Assembly (NCBI GenBank): GCA_945910005.1
Contig: OX246743.1
Coordinates: 46,950,361 to 47,014,360 of the forward strand
Reading direction: 5' to 3'
Length of the DNA stretch: 64,000 nt
From: Isoperla grammatica
Lineage: Eukaryota; Arthropoda; Insecta; Plecoptera; Perlodidae
Shown: positions 13,221 through 25,400 of the stretch, piece by piece
How the letters are laid out: each line of letters opens with the position of its first letter
Numbering within the stretch: position 1 is the stretch's first letter
Translations under genes and position numbers: made by a program
The notes under the pieces: model-generated
Seen by the model: only the letters and a program-made list of their open reading frames with translations
Databases searched by the model: none
Told to the model about the DNA's origin: nothing

Positions 13221-14699
13221 CATCATTGGATAGGTCTACGTCTATATGCCATGCTTCTATGCGACGGTAAGACATTATTACCATGCATTTGATTGGCTGC
13301 TGCATCATTGGATAGGTCTACGTCTATATGCCATGCGTCTATGCGACGGTAAGACATTATTACCATGCATTTGATTGGCTGCTGCATCATTGGATAGGTC
13401 TACGTCTATATGCGATGCGTCTATGCGACGGTAAGACATTATTACCATGCATTTGATTGGCTGCTGCATCATTGGATAGGTCTACGTCTATATGCCATGC
13501 TTCTATGCGACGGTAAGACATTATTACCATGCATTTGATTGGCTGCTGCATCATTGGATAGGTCTACGTCTATATGCCATGCGTCTATGCGACGGTAAGA
13601 CATTATTACCATGCATTTGATTGGCTGCTGCATCATTGGATAGGTCTACGTCTATATGCCATGCGTCTATGCGACGGTAAGACATTATAACCATGCATTT
13701 GATTGGCTGCTGCATCATTGGATAGGTCTACGTCTATATGCCATGCGTCTCTGCGACGGTAAGACATTATTACCATGCATTTGATTGGCTGCTGCATCAT
13801 TGGATAGGTCTACGTCTATATGCCATGCGTCTATGCGACGGTAAGACATTATTACCATGCATTTGATTGGCTGCTGCATCATTGGATAGGTCTACGTCTA
13901 TATGCCATGCTTCTATGCGACGGTAAGACATTATTACCATGCATTTGATTGGCTGCTGCATCATTGGCATAGGTCTACGTCTATATGCCATGCGTCTATG
14001 CGACGGTAAGACATTATTACCATGCATTTGATTGGCTGCTGCATCATTGGATAGGTCTACGTCTATATGCCATGCGTATATGCGACGGTAAGACATTATT
14101 ACCATGCATTTGATTGGCTGCTGCATCATTGGATAGGTCTACGTCTATATGCCATGCGTCTATGCGACGGTAAGACATTATTACCATGCATTTGATTGGC
14201 TGCTGCATCATTGGATAGGTCTACGTCTATATGCCATGCGTCAATGCGACGGTAAGACATTATTACCATGCATTTGATTGGCTGCTGCATCATTGGATAG
14301 GTCTACGTCTATATGCCATGCGTCTATGCGACGGTAAGACATTATTACCATGCATTTGATTGGCTGCTGCATCATTGGATAGGTCTACGTCTATATGCCA
14401 TGCGTCAATGCGACGGTAAGACATTATTACCATGCATTTGATTGGCTGCTGCATCATTGGATAGGTCTACGTCTATGTGCCATGCGTCAATGCGACGGTA
14501 AGACATTATTACCATGCATTTGATTGGCTGCTGCATCATTGGATAGGTCTACGTCTATATGCCATGCGTCAATGCGACGGTAAGACATTATTACCATGCA
14601 TTTGATTGGCTGCTGCATCATTGGATAGGTCTACGTCTATATGCCATGCGTCTATGCGACGGTAAGACATTATTACCATGCATTTGATTGGCTGCTGCA
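13221..14699. repeat. 82-bp tandem repeat, 18 copies, in SoxE intron 1
   Basis: Starting at CATCATTGGATAGG (13221), units repeat every 82 bp (one of 83) to 14699. Homogeneity is very high; most changes are in GCGTCTATG/GCTTCTATG/GCGTCAATG. Every unit includes GATTGGCTGC, an inverted CCAAT box. Open frames that cross units are an effect of repetition. Confidence 0.95.
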
Positions 14700-14977
14700 C
14701 AACTTCTGGGAATATTTGGAACTGATACCGAAACAACTCAAAACAGTGTGTTACTGATATGACACGAAATATGAATCGTTTTGAGCGAACACAGTCTTGA
14801 GTGAACACTACACGCAACAGTATAATATAGTATAATATGTAGTTCTCAGTCACACCCCACGCCCTTTGATGAATTACTTGGCTTATGTGATGTACTATTA
14901 CAAATGAGGTGACAGTCTTGTTGTTATAGCTTATTGTAGGATTTTATCGCAACATCCACCTATATATCTGACTTGAG

Positions 14978-15436
14978 CAGTGATGATTTCAGGCATATCC
15001 CGGGGGGGGGGCCCGCCCCCCCCCCCCCCGGCAGTTGTAAATGCCCCCCCCCCCCCCCTCCTGGCCCTAGCAGATTGAATAAATAACATGAAGTAATGTA
15101 AATTTGCAAAAAAAAAAAATGCTTAATACAAGAAAATGAGGTATATTTTTCCACCTCATGGACTAGGAAATAAATCGATTTCCACGAAAAAGTCATCTAC
15201 ATAAATGTTGCAGCATTTTATTTTCTTGTTAAACGATGTTAGGTAAATGTAAGAATGGCAAATAGGAATCACGTCATATTCGAAAACTGAAAGGATGGCA
15301 TCAACAGAGACCGTAACCCCCTCCACCCCTACCTTTTGTCACGGCGTCAGAAAAAGCCATAAAATGAGTTACTAATTTAGCAACACCCCAGATTTTTATC
15401 AGCCCCCCCTAGGAAGAATGTCTGAAATCATCACTC
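14978..15436. mobile_element. Non-autonomous hAT-type MITE with 8-bp target duplication
   Basis: Terminal inverted repeats CAGTGATGATTTCAGGCAT (left) and GAGTGATGATTTCAGACAT (right, reverse complement) are flanked by an exact 8-bp direct repeat GACTTGAG at 14970-14977 and 15437-15444. An 8-bp duplication and a CAGNG-like terminus fit hAT elements. There is no transposase. Just inside the left end are G and C runs of 10, 14 and 15 bases (15002-15058), and a C-rich patch lies inside the right end. Confidence 0.85.
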
Positions 15437-15444
15437 GACTTGAG

Positions 15445-17239
15445 TGCAGCAGTTACATCACTTCGGTTACCATTTATAATTCCAATCCTTACAAAATCAT
15501 CTTTGTTCGGTCAGTTTGTAATGCCATGGTTGTAACTTGATCAAACTGATTTTATCGTGACAAGTCAGTTCTTTCAGCGGTTTTTCTTGCAACTACAGTA
15601 ATTATAAACATGTCTTACTAGGCTGCCCTCTAATCCCTCAATTTGGCTTTTCCATTTTGTGTTACTCCCGCAACTGTAGAATCAATAGCCTAACTTTTGT
15701 TCTGTGATTTTTGCTTGCCATTTTGAACATGACAAAGTCACACTTTGCCGTTCGGTCTGACCACTCCGAACTTACATACTTTCGAGTTCCGACTTCGTCT
15801 TAAATTCTCCATCTGCGGATTTGTAATTTCTTTTAGTATAGAATACATAAGATATTGAGTATAGCGTCTTGATAATACCGTCCACGTGACTGTACACACA
15901 ATCGACCTAATGCGGAGCGGGAAACCGGCTTATCACGTTGAAACGCAAACACAGCCTACTAAGCTAGCGAGTTTTATCCAAAATAGTTTTAAATATAGGT
16001 TAACTCGATCTTATCACATCCATATGTTGATTCATCTTGCAACTTCCTTCCTGTAGCGCAAGATTGGGCATCTTGCTCTTTTTTTTGTACAATCTGTTAG
16101 TTTGACACAGTCTTGAGGGGCAGCGCTCAGTATTTCGCAAGAGAAACATGAGAATATGGATAGACAACCTAGACAAAACTGTAGACAGTAGTTTCAAAAC
16201 GCATTGAATGCCGCACATTATATTTTGTAGCAAATATCGTCGTTTCAACACACAATTTGGGATCTAATTTAATACATATATTTACTTAGACATAATAATG
16301 TATAAAATAACTGTGGTGCTCTAAAGTCTAAACTTTATTTCTTCACTAAGAAAATATCAGTTATACACACAATGATGTCGGAGTAGTGAATTATTTGTCC
16401 AATCTCTTCTTATCAGTCAGTCAATCAATCAATCAATCAAACTATATATTACAGCATTAATTACTTATGAACTATTCCATAACTTTGAAAACCACAACGC
16501 TTTCATGATGTATTCAAGATATATATACCTAATAATGCCTAAGCCTTTTGTTACTTTGTACTAGTATATTTTATGTTTTAATGACAATATCGATAATTCA
16601 TAAAATATTGTATATTCATTGTCACTTGATATCAGGGATTATTGTGCGTTTATATATTTGTCTGCAACGATCGAATATCTAAGTAATATTCGCTTGGGCA
16701 GAAGCGCTCATACTTTTAGTAGCCTACTTATTCCCGAGCCAAACTATTTTATTGATGAACGTTCCATGTTTTCCCGTCAAATCTTTGTTGATATTTCTTA
16801 ATTCGTCGATGACTTTGCAAATGACTAACCAGTCGTAAAATAAAATAAAAAACAATCTTTTACCCAGCATTAATGAAATAACTCCATCTTCCAATTCACA
16901 TGCAAAAATGCATAGAGAGTTCTCTAAAAAAAAAAAAAAAAAATGTCTAAAAAGAAAAAATGTCAACCTTACAAATACGTCCGACGGCGAAGTTGAATGG
17001 CTGATGTTTGTTCAGCACTCGAGTGGATAGATAGGCTAACTGGCTAAATGGTTTGCAACTGGCTTCGTTTCCTACAAACAATCGCGCTCTGAGTCGACTA
17101 CTGCAAATCTCTGTGGCCCGATGAGATCATCCTGTTCTGAGCTCATTGCCGTGTTGTTATTGTTGGCTAAACACTCGAATATCTGTCCACGTCGTTGTCG
17201 TTGTCGTTTGTCTCGTCCTTATTTGCGTCGCATCGTTCT
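15445..17239. other. Intron sequence without recognised features
   Basis: AT-rich sequence with a (CAAT)n-like microsatellite near 16420-16440 and an A tract near 16926-16942. No splice-bounded exon or mobile-element ends recognised. Confidence 0.5.
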
Positions 17240-17798
17240 GATTCTCTAGTGTGTGGCATGATAATGCAAGTTGGTTGCAGTTTTATGCACTTCGAGTGTT
17301 TGTTGGTTGCGTGCAAGTGTAAGTGCACAAGCTTTGCATTATTTCTTTGTGGTCGTGTTGTAAGTTCATTTCCTATATATGTAAGACTGTTGTTTATGAA
17401 GAAATATTCGGCGGTATGTGAAACAGATTCTCTACTAGTGTGTGGAATGATATGCAAGTTGGTTGCAGTTTTATGCACTTCGAGTGTTTGTTGGTTGCGT
17501 GCAAGTGTAAGTGCACAAGCTTTGCATTATTTCTTTATGATCATGTGGTAAGTTCATTTCCTCTATGTAGGACTGTTGTTTATGAAGAAATATTCGGCAG
17601 TATGTGAAACAGATTCTCTAGTGTGTGGTATGATAATGCAAGTTGGTTGCAGTTTTATGCACTTCGAGTGTTTGTTGGCTGCGTGCAAGTGTAAGTGCAC
17701 AAGCTTTGCATTATTTCTTTATGATCATGTGATGGTAAGTTCATTTCCTGTATATGTAAGACTTGTTTATGAAGAAATATTCGGCGGTATGTCGCATT
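17240..17798. repeat. 186-bp tandem triplicate
   Basis: Three copies begin with GATTCTCTA at 17240, 17426 and 17612, about 186 bp apart. They share GCAAGTTGGTTGCAGTTTTA and a block ending near TTATGAAGAAATATTCGGC. The repeated short open frames carry small indels between copies and have no family resemblance. Confidence 0.88.
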
Positions 17799-18800
17799 GC
17801 AAAAATTAATATCCATAAAATAAATAAGAAGTGACTAAATGTACAATTTCTTATTTCGCTACTAATAACGGCAATGGATATAAAATCAATGGTATTTTAT
17901 TGGTATCTTGCGAACGCTTCAAGGTATTGAAAAGTGATTGATACTCGGGATTTGGTTTGAATAAAAGCCAAACAATGGATTTAAAAACTTACAAATATTG
18001 TAAATAAATAAATTCACATTTGAGTCTACCCACTCAGTAACGAAACTGTTTTTCAGTGGGGGACTTTAATTAAAGCGACTAAACCAACCCTGTAGGCTCC
18101 GAACACCATCGACGAGTGAGCGATAACCAATCAGAGATCGATATTTCATAATCGTTGCAGTTGTTATCCAATGTATAACGTAAATGTAGCCCCGAATGAT
18201 ATACTCGTCTTATTGAACCAATTAGCAGCAACCTATCGTGAAAGAGAAGCGTATACACGTATAATTGCTACTAATTAAAGTATCCGTGGTGTCGATGAAG
18301 CCGTGTCCACCTTGCTCTAATAGCCCCACGCACAGAGGCGCATTGAGGCCGCACAATGCGCGTATGTGCCGGTCCTCCCGCGCTCACAAAGCCGCCTTCT
18401 AGCGCGCGTCAAAGCCGCCTTCTAACGCGCGTCAAAGAGCCGTTATCCCGTACAAAACACCCGGGCCTTGTCGGCCTCAGACTGAGCGTTGTGCGGGGAT
18501 AACAGGGTCTAACTGAGTGGAACATTTGTCGTGTTTCTTTCGTCGTTGTTTCAAGTGGGTTTACGTGTTGAAGATTCGTTCTGTAAGTTAGGCCCGGTTC
18601 TATATAATGTCGCAAAGCACCTGGGTAGTCGCAATTATTTTACTAACTGCGATTAATTGAGAACGCTTCAAGATACTTTTACCACCCTTGATTCATACAT
18701 GACGGCAAGTGTACAGTGTACACTCTTCGACATGTAAGTAAATTAATGTAAGTGTATATAATTATGATCTTGTTACTTATAGACTTGAATAATCTTGCCG
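17799..18800. other. Intron sequence with a small CpG-rich patch
   Basis: Mostly AT-rich. At 18330-18440 there is a GC/CpG-rich patch. It holds an 8-bp hairpin (GCGCATTG at 18338-18345, CAATGCGC at 18354-18361) and two copies of a 23-bp CCGCCTTCTA(A/G)CGCGCGTC repeat. No gene recognised. Confidence 0.5.
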
Positions 18801-19172
18801 TCTTCATCCCCATAGCCATCCATCCCTTGCCATCTCCATCCCCATAGCCATCCATCCCTTGCCTCCTCTATCCCCATAGCCGTCCAACTCTTGCCTCTTC
18901 CATCCCCATAGCCATCCATCCCTTGCCATCTCCATCACCATAGCCATCCATCCCTTGCCTCCTCCATCCCCATAGCCATCCATCCCTTGCCTCCTCCATC
19001 CCCATAGCCATCCATCCCCATAGCCATCCATCCCTTGCCTCCTTCATCCCCATAGCCATCCATCCCTTGCCTCCTCCATCCCCATAGCCGTCCATCTCTT
19101 GCCTTCTCCATCCCCATAGCCGTCCATCTCTTGCCTTCTCCATCCCCATAGCCGTCCATCTCTTGCCTTCTC
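18801..19172. repeat. 32-bp minisatellite, about 12 units
   Basis: The CCCCATAGCC core recurs at 32-bp steps (18811, 18843, 18875, 18907 and on), with one shortened unit near 19010-19030. Because 32 is not a multiple of three and the unit lacks stops on the minus strand, all three minus frames stay open and read the same Trp/Gly/Met/Asp-rich peptide; this is an artefact of composition. Confidence 0.92.
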
Positions 19173-19433
19173 CACCGTGGAGCAAAGGAAATAAGGAGGA
19201 GAAAAGTAGTGTTTGTGTCAAGTTGTGCGTTTAGCGAAGCCAATAATATCCCATGCTTATTTTTTATTTCTATTTTTACGCCTGATTATTGGTATTGTTT
19301 ATTATTTATTATTATTGTTTATTGCTTATTACCATCTAGGAGTAAGTATATAAGTTTCAATGAGAAATGTGATAGAACTGATCAACAGCAGACATTGACT
19401 CTCGTCATTGATAGATTCGTAAAACTCACGACC

Positions 19434-22400
19434 CGCAGAGTTTAGTCAATAAAGAAGGTTTCTGTGCAACCCTTGATGTGTACATGCAGCGCTCCCCGTG
19501 TCGCGAGTTGTAGTTACGGGGATGAAGAGTGCATGGGAAGTATCAGTGAGTCGAGTGAGTATCTGAACCGCAACTCTCAGGCAGCTGTTTAGCGGCTAAA
19601 GAAGGTTTCTGTACAACCCTTGATGTGTACATGCAGCGCTCCCCGTGTCGCGAGTTGTAGTTACGGGGATGAAGAGTGCATGGGAAGTATCAGTGAGTCG
19701 AGTGAGTATCTGAACCGCAACTCTCAGGCAGCTGTTTAGCGGCTAAAGAAGGTTTCTGTACAACCCTTGATGTGTACATGCAGCGCTCCCCGTGTCGCGA
19801 GTTGTAGTTACGGGGATGAAGAGTGCATGGGAAGTATCAGTGAGTCGAGTGAGTATCTGAACCGCAACTCTCAGGCAGCTGTTTAGCGGCTAAAGAAGGT
19901 TTCTGTACAACCCTTGATGTGTACATGCAGCGCTCCCCGTGTCGCGAGTTGTAGTTACGGGGATGAAGAGTGCATGGGAAGTATCAGTGAGTCGAGTGAG
20001 TATCTGAACCGCAACTCTCAGGCAGCTGTTTAGCGGCTAAAGAAGGTTTCTGTGCAACCCTTGATGTGTACACGCAGCGCTCCCCGTGTCGCGAGATGTA
20101 GTTACGGGGATGAAGAGTGCATGGGAAGTATCAGTGAGTCGAGTGAGTATCTGAACCGCAACTCTGGGCAGCTGTTTAGCGGCTAAAGAAGGTTTCTGTG
20201 CAACCCTTGATGTGTACATGCAGCGCTCCCCGTGTCGCGAGATGTAGGGATGAAGAGTGCATGGGAAGTATCAGTGAGTCGAGTGAGTATCTGGACCGCA
20301 ACTCTGGGCAGCTGTTTAGCGGCTAAAGAAGGTTTCTGTGCAACCCTTGATGTGTACACGCAGCGCTCCCCGTGTCGCGAGATGTAGGGATGAAGAGTGC
20401 ATGGGAAGTATCAGTGAGTCGAGTGAGTATCTGGACCGCAACTCTGGGCAGCTGTTTAGCGGCTAAAGAAGGTTTCTGTGCAACCCTTGATGTGTACACG
20501 CAGCGCTCCCCGTGTCGCGAGATGTCGGGGATGAAGAGTGCATGGGAAGTATCAGTGAGTCGAGTGAGTATCTGGACCGCAACTCTGGGCAGCTGTTTAG
20601 CGGCTAAAGAAGGTTTCTGTGCAACCCTTGATGTGTACACGCAGCGCTCCCCGTGTCGCGAGATGTCGGGGATGAAGAGTGCATGGGAAGTATCAGTGAG
20701 TCGAGTGAGTATCTGGACCGCAACTCTCAGGCAGCTGTTTAGCGGCTAAAGAAGGTTTCTGTGCAACCCTTGATGTGTACACGCAGCGCTCCCCGTGTCG
20801 CGAGATGTCGGGGATGAAGAGTGCATGGGAAGTATCAGTGAGTCGAGTGAGTATCTGGACCGCAACTCTGGGCAGCTGTTTAGCGGCTAAAGAAGGTTTC
20901 TGTGCAACCCTTGATGTGTACACGCAGCGCTCCCCGTGTCGCGAGATGTAGGGATGAAGAGTGCATGGGAAGTATCAGTGAGTCGAGTGAGTATCTGAAC
21001 CGCAACTCTGGGCAGCTGTTTAGCGGCTAAAGAAGGTTTCTGTGCAACCCTTGATGTGTACACGCAGCGCTCCCCGTGTCGCGAGATGTCGGGGATGAAG
21101 AGTGCATGGGAAGTATCAGTGAGTCGAGTGAGTATCTGAACCGCAACTCTCAGGCAGCTGTTTAGCGGCTAAAGAAGGTTTCTGTGCAACCCTTGATGTG
21201 TACACGCAGCGCTCCCCGTGTCGCGAGATGTAGTTACGGGGATGAAGAGTGCATGGGAAGTATCAGTGAGTCGAGTGAGTATCTGGACCGCAACTCTGGG
21301 CAGCTGTTTAGCGGCTAAAGAAGGTTTCTGTGCAACCCTTGATGTGTACACGCAGCGCTCCCCGTGTCGCGAGATGTCGGGGATGAAGAGTGCATGGGAA
21401 GTATCAGTGAGTCGAGTGAGTATCTGAACCGCAACTCTCAGGCAGCTGTTTAGCGGCTAAAGAAGGTTTCTGTGCAACCCTTGATGTGTACATGCAGCGC
21501 TCCCCGTGTCGCGAGATGTCGGGGATGAAGAGTGCATGGGAAGTATCAGTGAGTCGAGTGAGTATCTGGACCGCAACTCTGGGCAGCTGTTTAGCGGCTA
21601 AAGAAGGTTTCTGTGCAACCCTTGATGTGTACACGCAGCGCTCCCCGTGTCGCGAGATGTCGGGGATGAAGAGTGCATGGGAAGTATCAGTGAGTCGAGT
21701 GAGTATCTGGACCGCAACTCTCAGGCAGCTGTTTAGCGGCTAAAGAAGGTTTCTGTGCAACCCTTGATGTGTACACGCAGCGCTCCCCGTGTCGCGAGAT
21801 GTAGTTACGGGGATGAAGAGTGCATGGGAAGTATCAGTGAGTCGAGTGAGTATCTGGACCGCAACTCTGGGCAGCTGTTTAGCGGCTAAAGAAGGTTTCT
21901 GTGCAACCCTTGATGTGTACACGCAGCGCTCCCCGTGTCGCGAGATGTCGGGGATGAAGAGTGCATGGGAAGTATCAGTGAGTCGAGTGAGTATCTGGAC
22001 CGCAACTCTGGGCAGCTATTTAGCGGCTAAAGAAGGTTTCTGTGCAACCCTTGATGTGTACACGCAGCGCTCCCCGTGTCGCGAGATGTCGGGGATGAAG
22101 AGTGCATGGGAAGTATCAGTGAGTCGAGTGAGTATCTGAACCGCAACTCTGGGCAGCTGTTTAGCGGCTAAAGAAGGTTTCTGTGCAACCCTTGATGTGT
22201 ACACGCAGCGCTCCCCGTGTCGCGAGATGTAGTTACGGGGATGAAGAGTGCATGGGAAGTATCAGTGAGTCGAGTGAGTATCTGGACCGCAACTCTGGGC
22301 AGCTGTTTAGCGGCTAAAGAAGGTTTCTGTGCAACCCTTGATGTGTACACGCAGCGCTCCCCGTGTCGCGAGATGTCGGGGATGAAGAGTGCATGGGAAG

Positions 22401-25400
22401 TATCAGTGAGTCGAGTGAGTATCTGAACCGCAACTCTGGGCAGCTGTTTAGCGGCTAAAGAAGGTTTCTGTGCAACCCTTGATGTGTACACGCAGCGCTC
22501 CCCGTGTCGCGAGATGTAGTTACGGGGATGAAGAGTGCATGGGAAGTATCAGTGAGTCGAGTGAGTATCTGGACCGCAACTCTGGGCAGCTGTTTAGCGG
22601 CTAAAGAAGGTTTCTGTGCAACCCTTGATGTGTACACGCAGCGCTCCCCGTGTCGCGAGATGTAGTTACGGGGATGAAGAGTGCATGGGAAGTATCAGTG
22701 AGTCGAGTGAGTATCTGGACCGCAACTCTGGGCAGCTGTTTAGCGGCTAAAGAAGGTTTCTGTGCAACCCTTGATGTGTACATGCAGCGCTCCCCGTGTC
22801 GCGAGATGTAGTTACGGGGATGAAGAGTGCATGGGAAGTATCAGTGAGTCGAGTGAGTATCTGGACCGCAACTCTCGGGCAGCTGTTTAGCGGCTAAAGA
22901 AGGTTTCTGTGCAACCCTTGATGTGTACATGCAGCGCTCCCCGTGTCGCGAGATGTCGGGGATGAAGAGTGCATGGGAAGTATCAGTGAGTCGAGTGAGT
23001 ATCTGAACCGCAACTCTCAGGCAGCTATTTAGCGGCTAAAGAAGGTTTCTGTGCAACCCTTGATGTGTACATGCAGCGCTCCCCGTGTCGCGAGATGTCG
23101 GGATGAAGAGTGCATGGGAAGTATCAGTGAGTCGAGTGAGTATCTGGACCGCAACTCTCAGGCAGCTGTTTAGCGGCTAAAGAAGGTTTCTGTGCAACCC
23201 TTGATGTGTACATGCAGCGCTCCCCGTGTCGCGAGATGTAGGGATGAAGAGTGCATGGGAAGTATCAGTGAGTCGAGTGAGTATCTGAACCGCAACTCTG
23301 GGCAGCTGTTTAGCGGCTAAAGAAGGTTTCTGTGCAACCCTTGATGTGTACATGCAGCGCTCCCCGTGTCGCGAGATGTAGGGATGAAGAGTGCATGGGA
23401 AGTATCAGTGAGTCGAGTGAGTATCTGGACCGCAACTCTGGGCAGCTGTTTAGCGGCTAAAGAAGGTTTCTGTGCAACCCTTGATGTGTACACGCAGCGC
23501 TCCCCGTGTCGCGAGATGTAGTTACGGGGATGAAGAGTGCATGGGAAGTATCAGTGAGTCGAGTGAGTATCTGGACCGCAACTCTGGGCAGCTGTTTAGC
23601 GGCTAAAGAAGGTTTCTGTGCAACCCTTGATGTGTACACGCAGCGCTCCCCGTGTCGCGAGATGTCGGGGATGAAGAGTGCATGGGAAGTATCAGTGAGT
23701 CGAGTGAGTATCTGAACCGCAACTCTGGGCAGCTGTTTAGCGGCTAAAGAAGGTTTCTGTGCAACCCTTGATGTGTACACGCAGCGCTCCCCGTGTCGCG
23801 AGATGTCGGGGATGAAGAGTGCATGGGAAGTATCAGTGAGTCGAGTGAGTATCTGGACCGCAACTCTGGGCAGCTGTTTAGCGGCTAAAGAAGGTTTCTG
23901 TGCAACCCTTGATGTGTACACGCAGCGCTCCCCGTGTCGCGAGATGTAGGGGATGAAGAGTGCATGGGAAGTATCAGTGAGTCGAGTGAGTATCTGGACC
24001 GCAACTCTCAGGCAGCTGTTTAGCGGCTAAAGAAGGTTTCTGTGCAACCCTTGATGTGTACATGCAGCGCTCCCCGTGTCGCGAGATGTCGGGGATGAAG
24101 AGTGCATGGGAAGTATCAGTGAGTCGAGTGAGTATCTGGACCGCAACTCTCAGGCAGCTGTTTAGCGGCTAAAGAAGGTTTCTGTGCAACCCTTGATGTG
24201 TACACGCAGCGCTCCCCGTGTCGCGAGATGTCGGGGATGAAGAGTGCATGGGAAGTATCAGTGAGTCGAGTGAGTATCTGGACCGCAACTCTCAGGCAGC
24301 TGTTTAGCGGCTAAAGAAGGTTTCTGTGCAACCCTTGATGTGTACATGCAGCGCTCCCCGTGTCGCGAGATGTAGGGATGAAGAGTGCATGGGAAGTATC
24401 AGTGAGTCGAGTGAGTATCTGGACCGCAACTCTCAGGCAGCTGTTTAGCGGCTAAAGAAGGTTTCTGTGCAACCCTTGATGTGTACACGCAGCGCTCCCC
24501 GTGTCGCGAGATGTCGGGGATGAAGAGTGCATGGGAAGTATCAGTGAGTCGAGTGAGTATCTGGACCGCAACTCTCAGGCAGCTGTTTAGCGGCTAAAGA
24601 AGGTTTCTGTGCAACCCTTGATGTGTACACGCAGCGCTCCCCGTGTCGCGAGATGTAGGGATGAAGAGTGCATGGGAAGTATCAGTGAGTCGAGTGAGTA
24701 TCTCGACCTCAACTCTCGGGCAGCTGTTTAGCGGCTAAAGAAGGTTTCTGTGCAACCCTTGATGTGTACACGCAGCGCTCCCCGTGTCGCGAGATGTCGG
24801 GGATGAAGAGTGCATGGGAAGTATCAGTGAGTCGAGTGAGTATCTGGACCGCAACTCTGGGCAGCTGTTTAGCGGCTAAAGAAGGTTTCTGTGCAACCCT
24901 TGATGTGTACACGCAGCGCTCCCCGTGTCGCGAGATGTAGTTACGGGGATGAAGAGTGCATGGGAAGTATCAGTGAGTCGAGTGAGTATCTGGACCGCAA
25001 CTCTGGGCAGCTGTTTAGCGGCTAAAGAAGGTTTCTGTGCAACCCTTGATGTGTACACGCAGCGCTCCCCGTGTCGCGAGATGTCGGGGATGAAGAGTGC
25101 ATGGGAAGTATCAGTGAGTCGAGTGAGTATCTGAACCGCAACTCTGGGCAGCTGTTTAGCGGCTAAAGAAGGTTTCTGTGCAACCCTTGATGTGTACATG
25201 CAGCGCTCCCCGTGTCGCGAGATGTCGGGGATGAAGAGTGCATGGGAAGTATCAGTGAGTCGAGTGAGTATCTGGACCGCAACTCTCGGGCAGCTGTTTA
25301 GCGGCTAAAGAAGGTTTCTGTGCAACCCTTGATGTGTACACGCAGCGCTCCCCGTGTCGCGAGATGTCGGGGATGAAGAGTGCATGGGAAGTATCAGTGA

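Noticed and set aside
13797..14129. 110-codon frame in the 82-bp array
   Set aside because: Cycles through all three frames of the repeat; no independent coding signal.
18804..19243. Trp/Gly/Met-rich minus-strand proteins
   Set aside because: A 32-bp minisatellite with no stops in any minus frame; all three frames read the same peptide.
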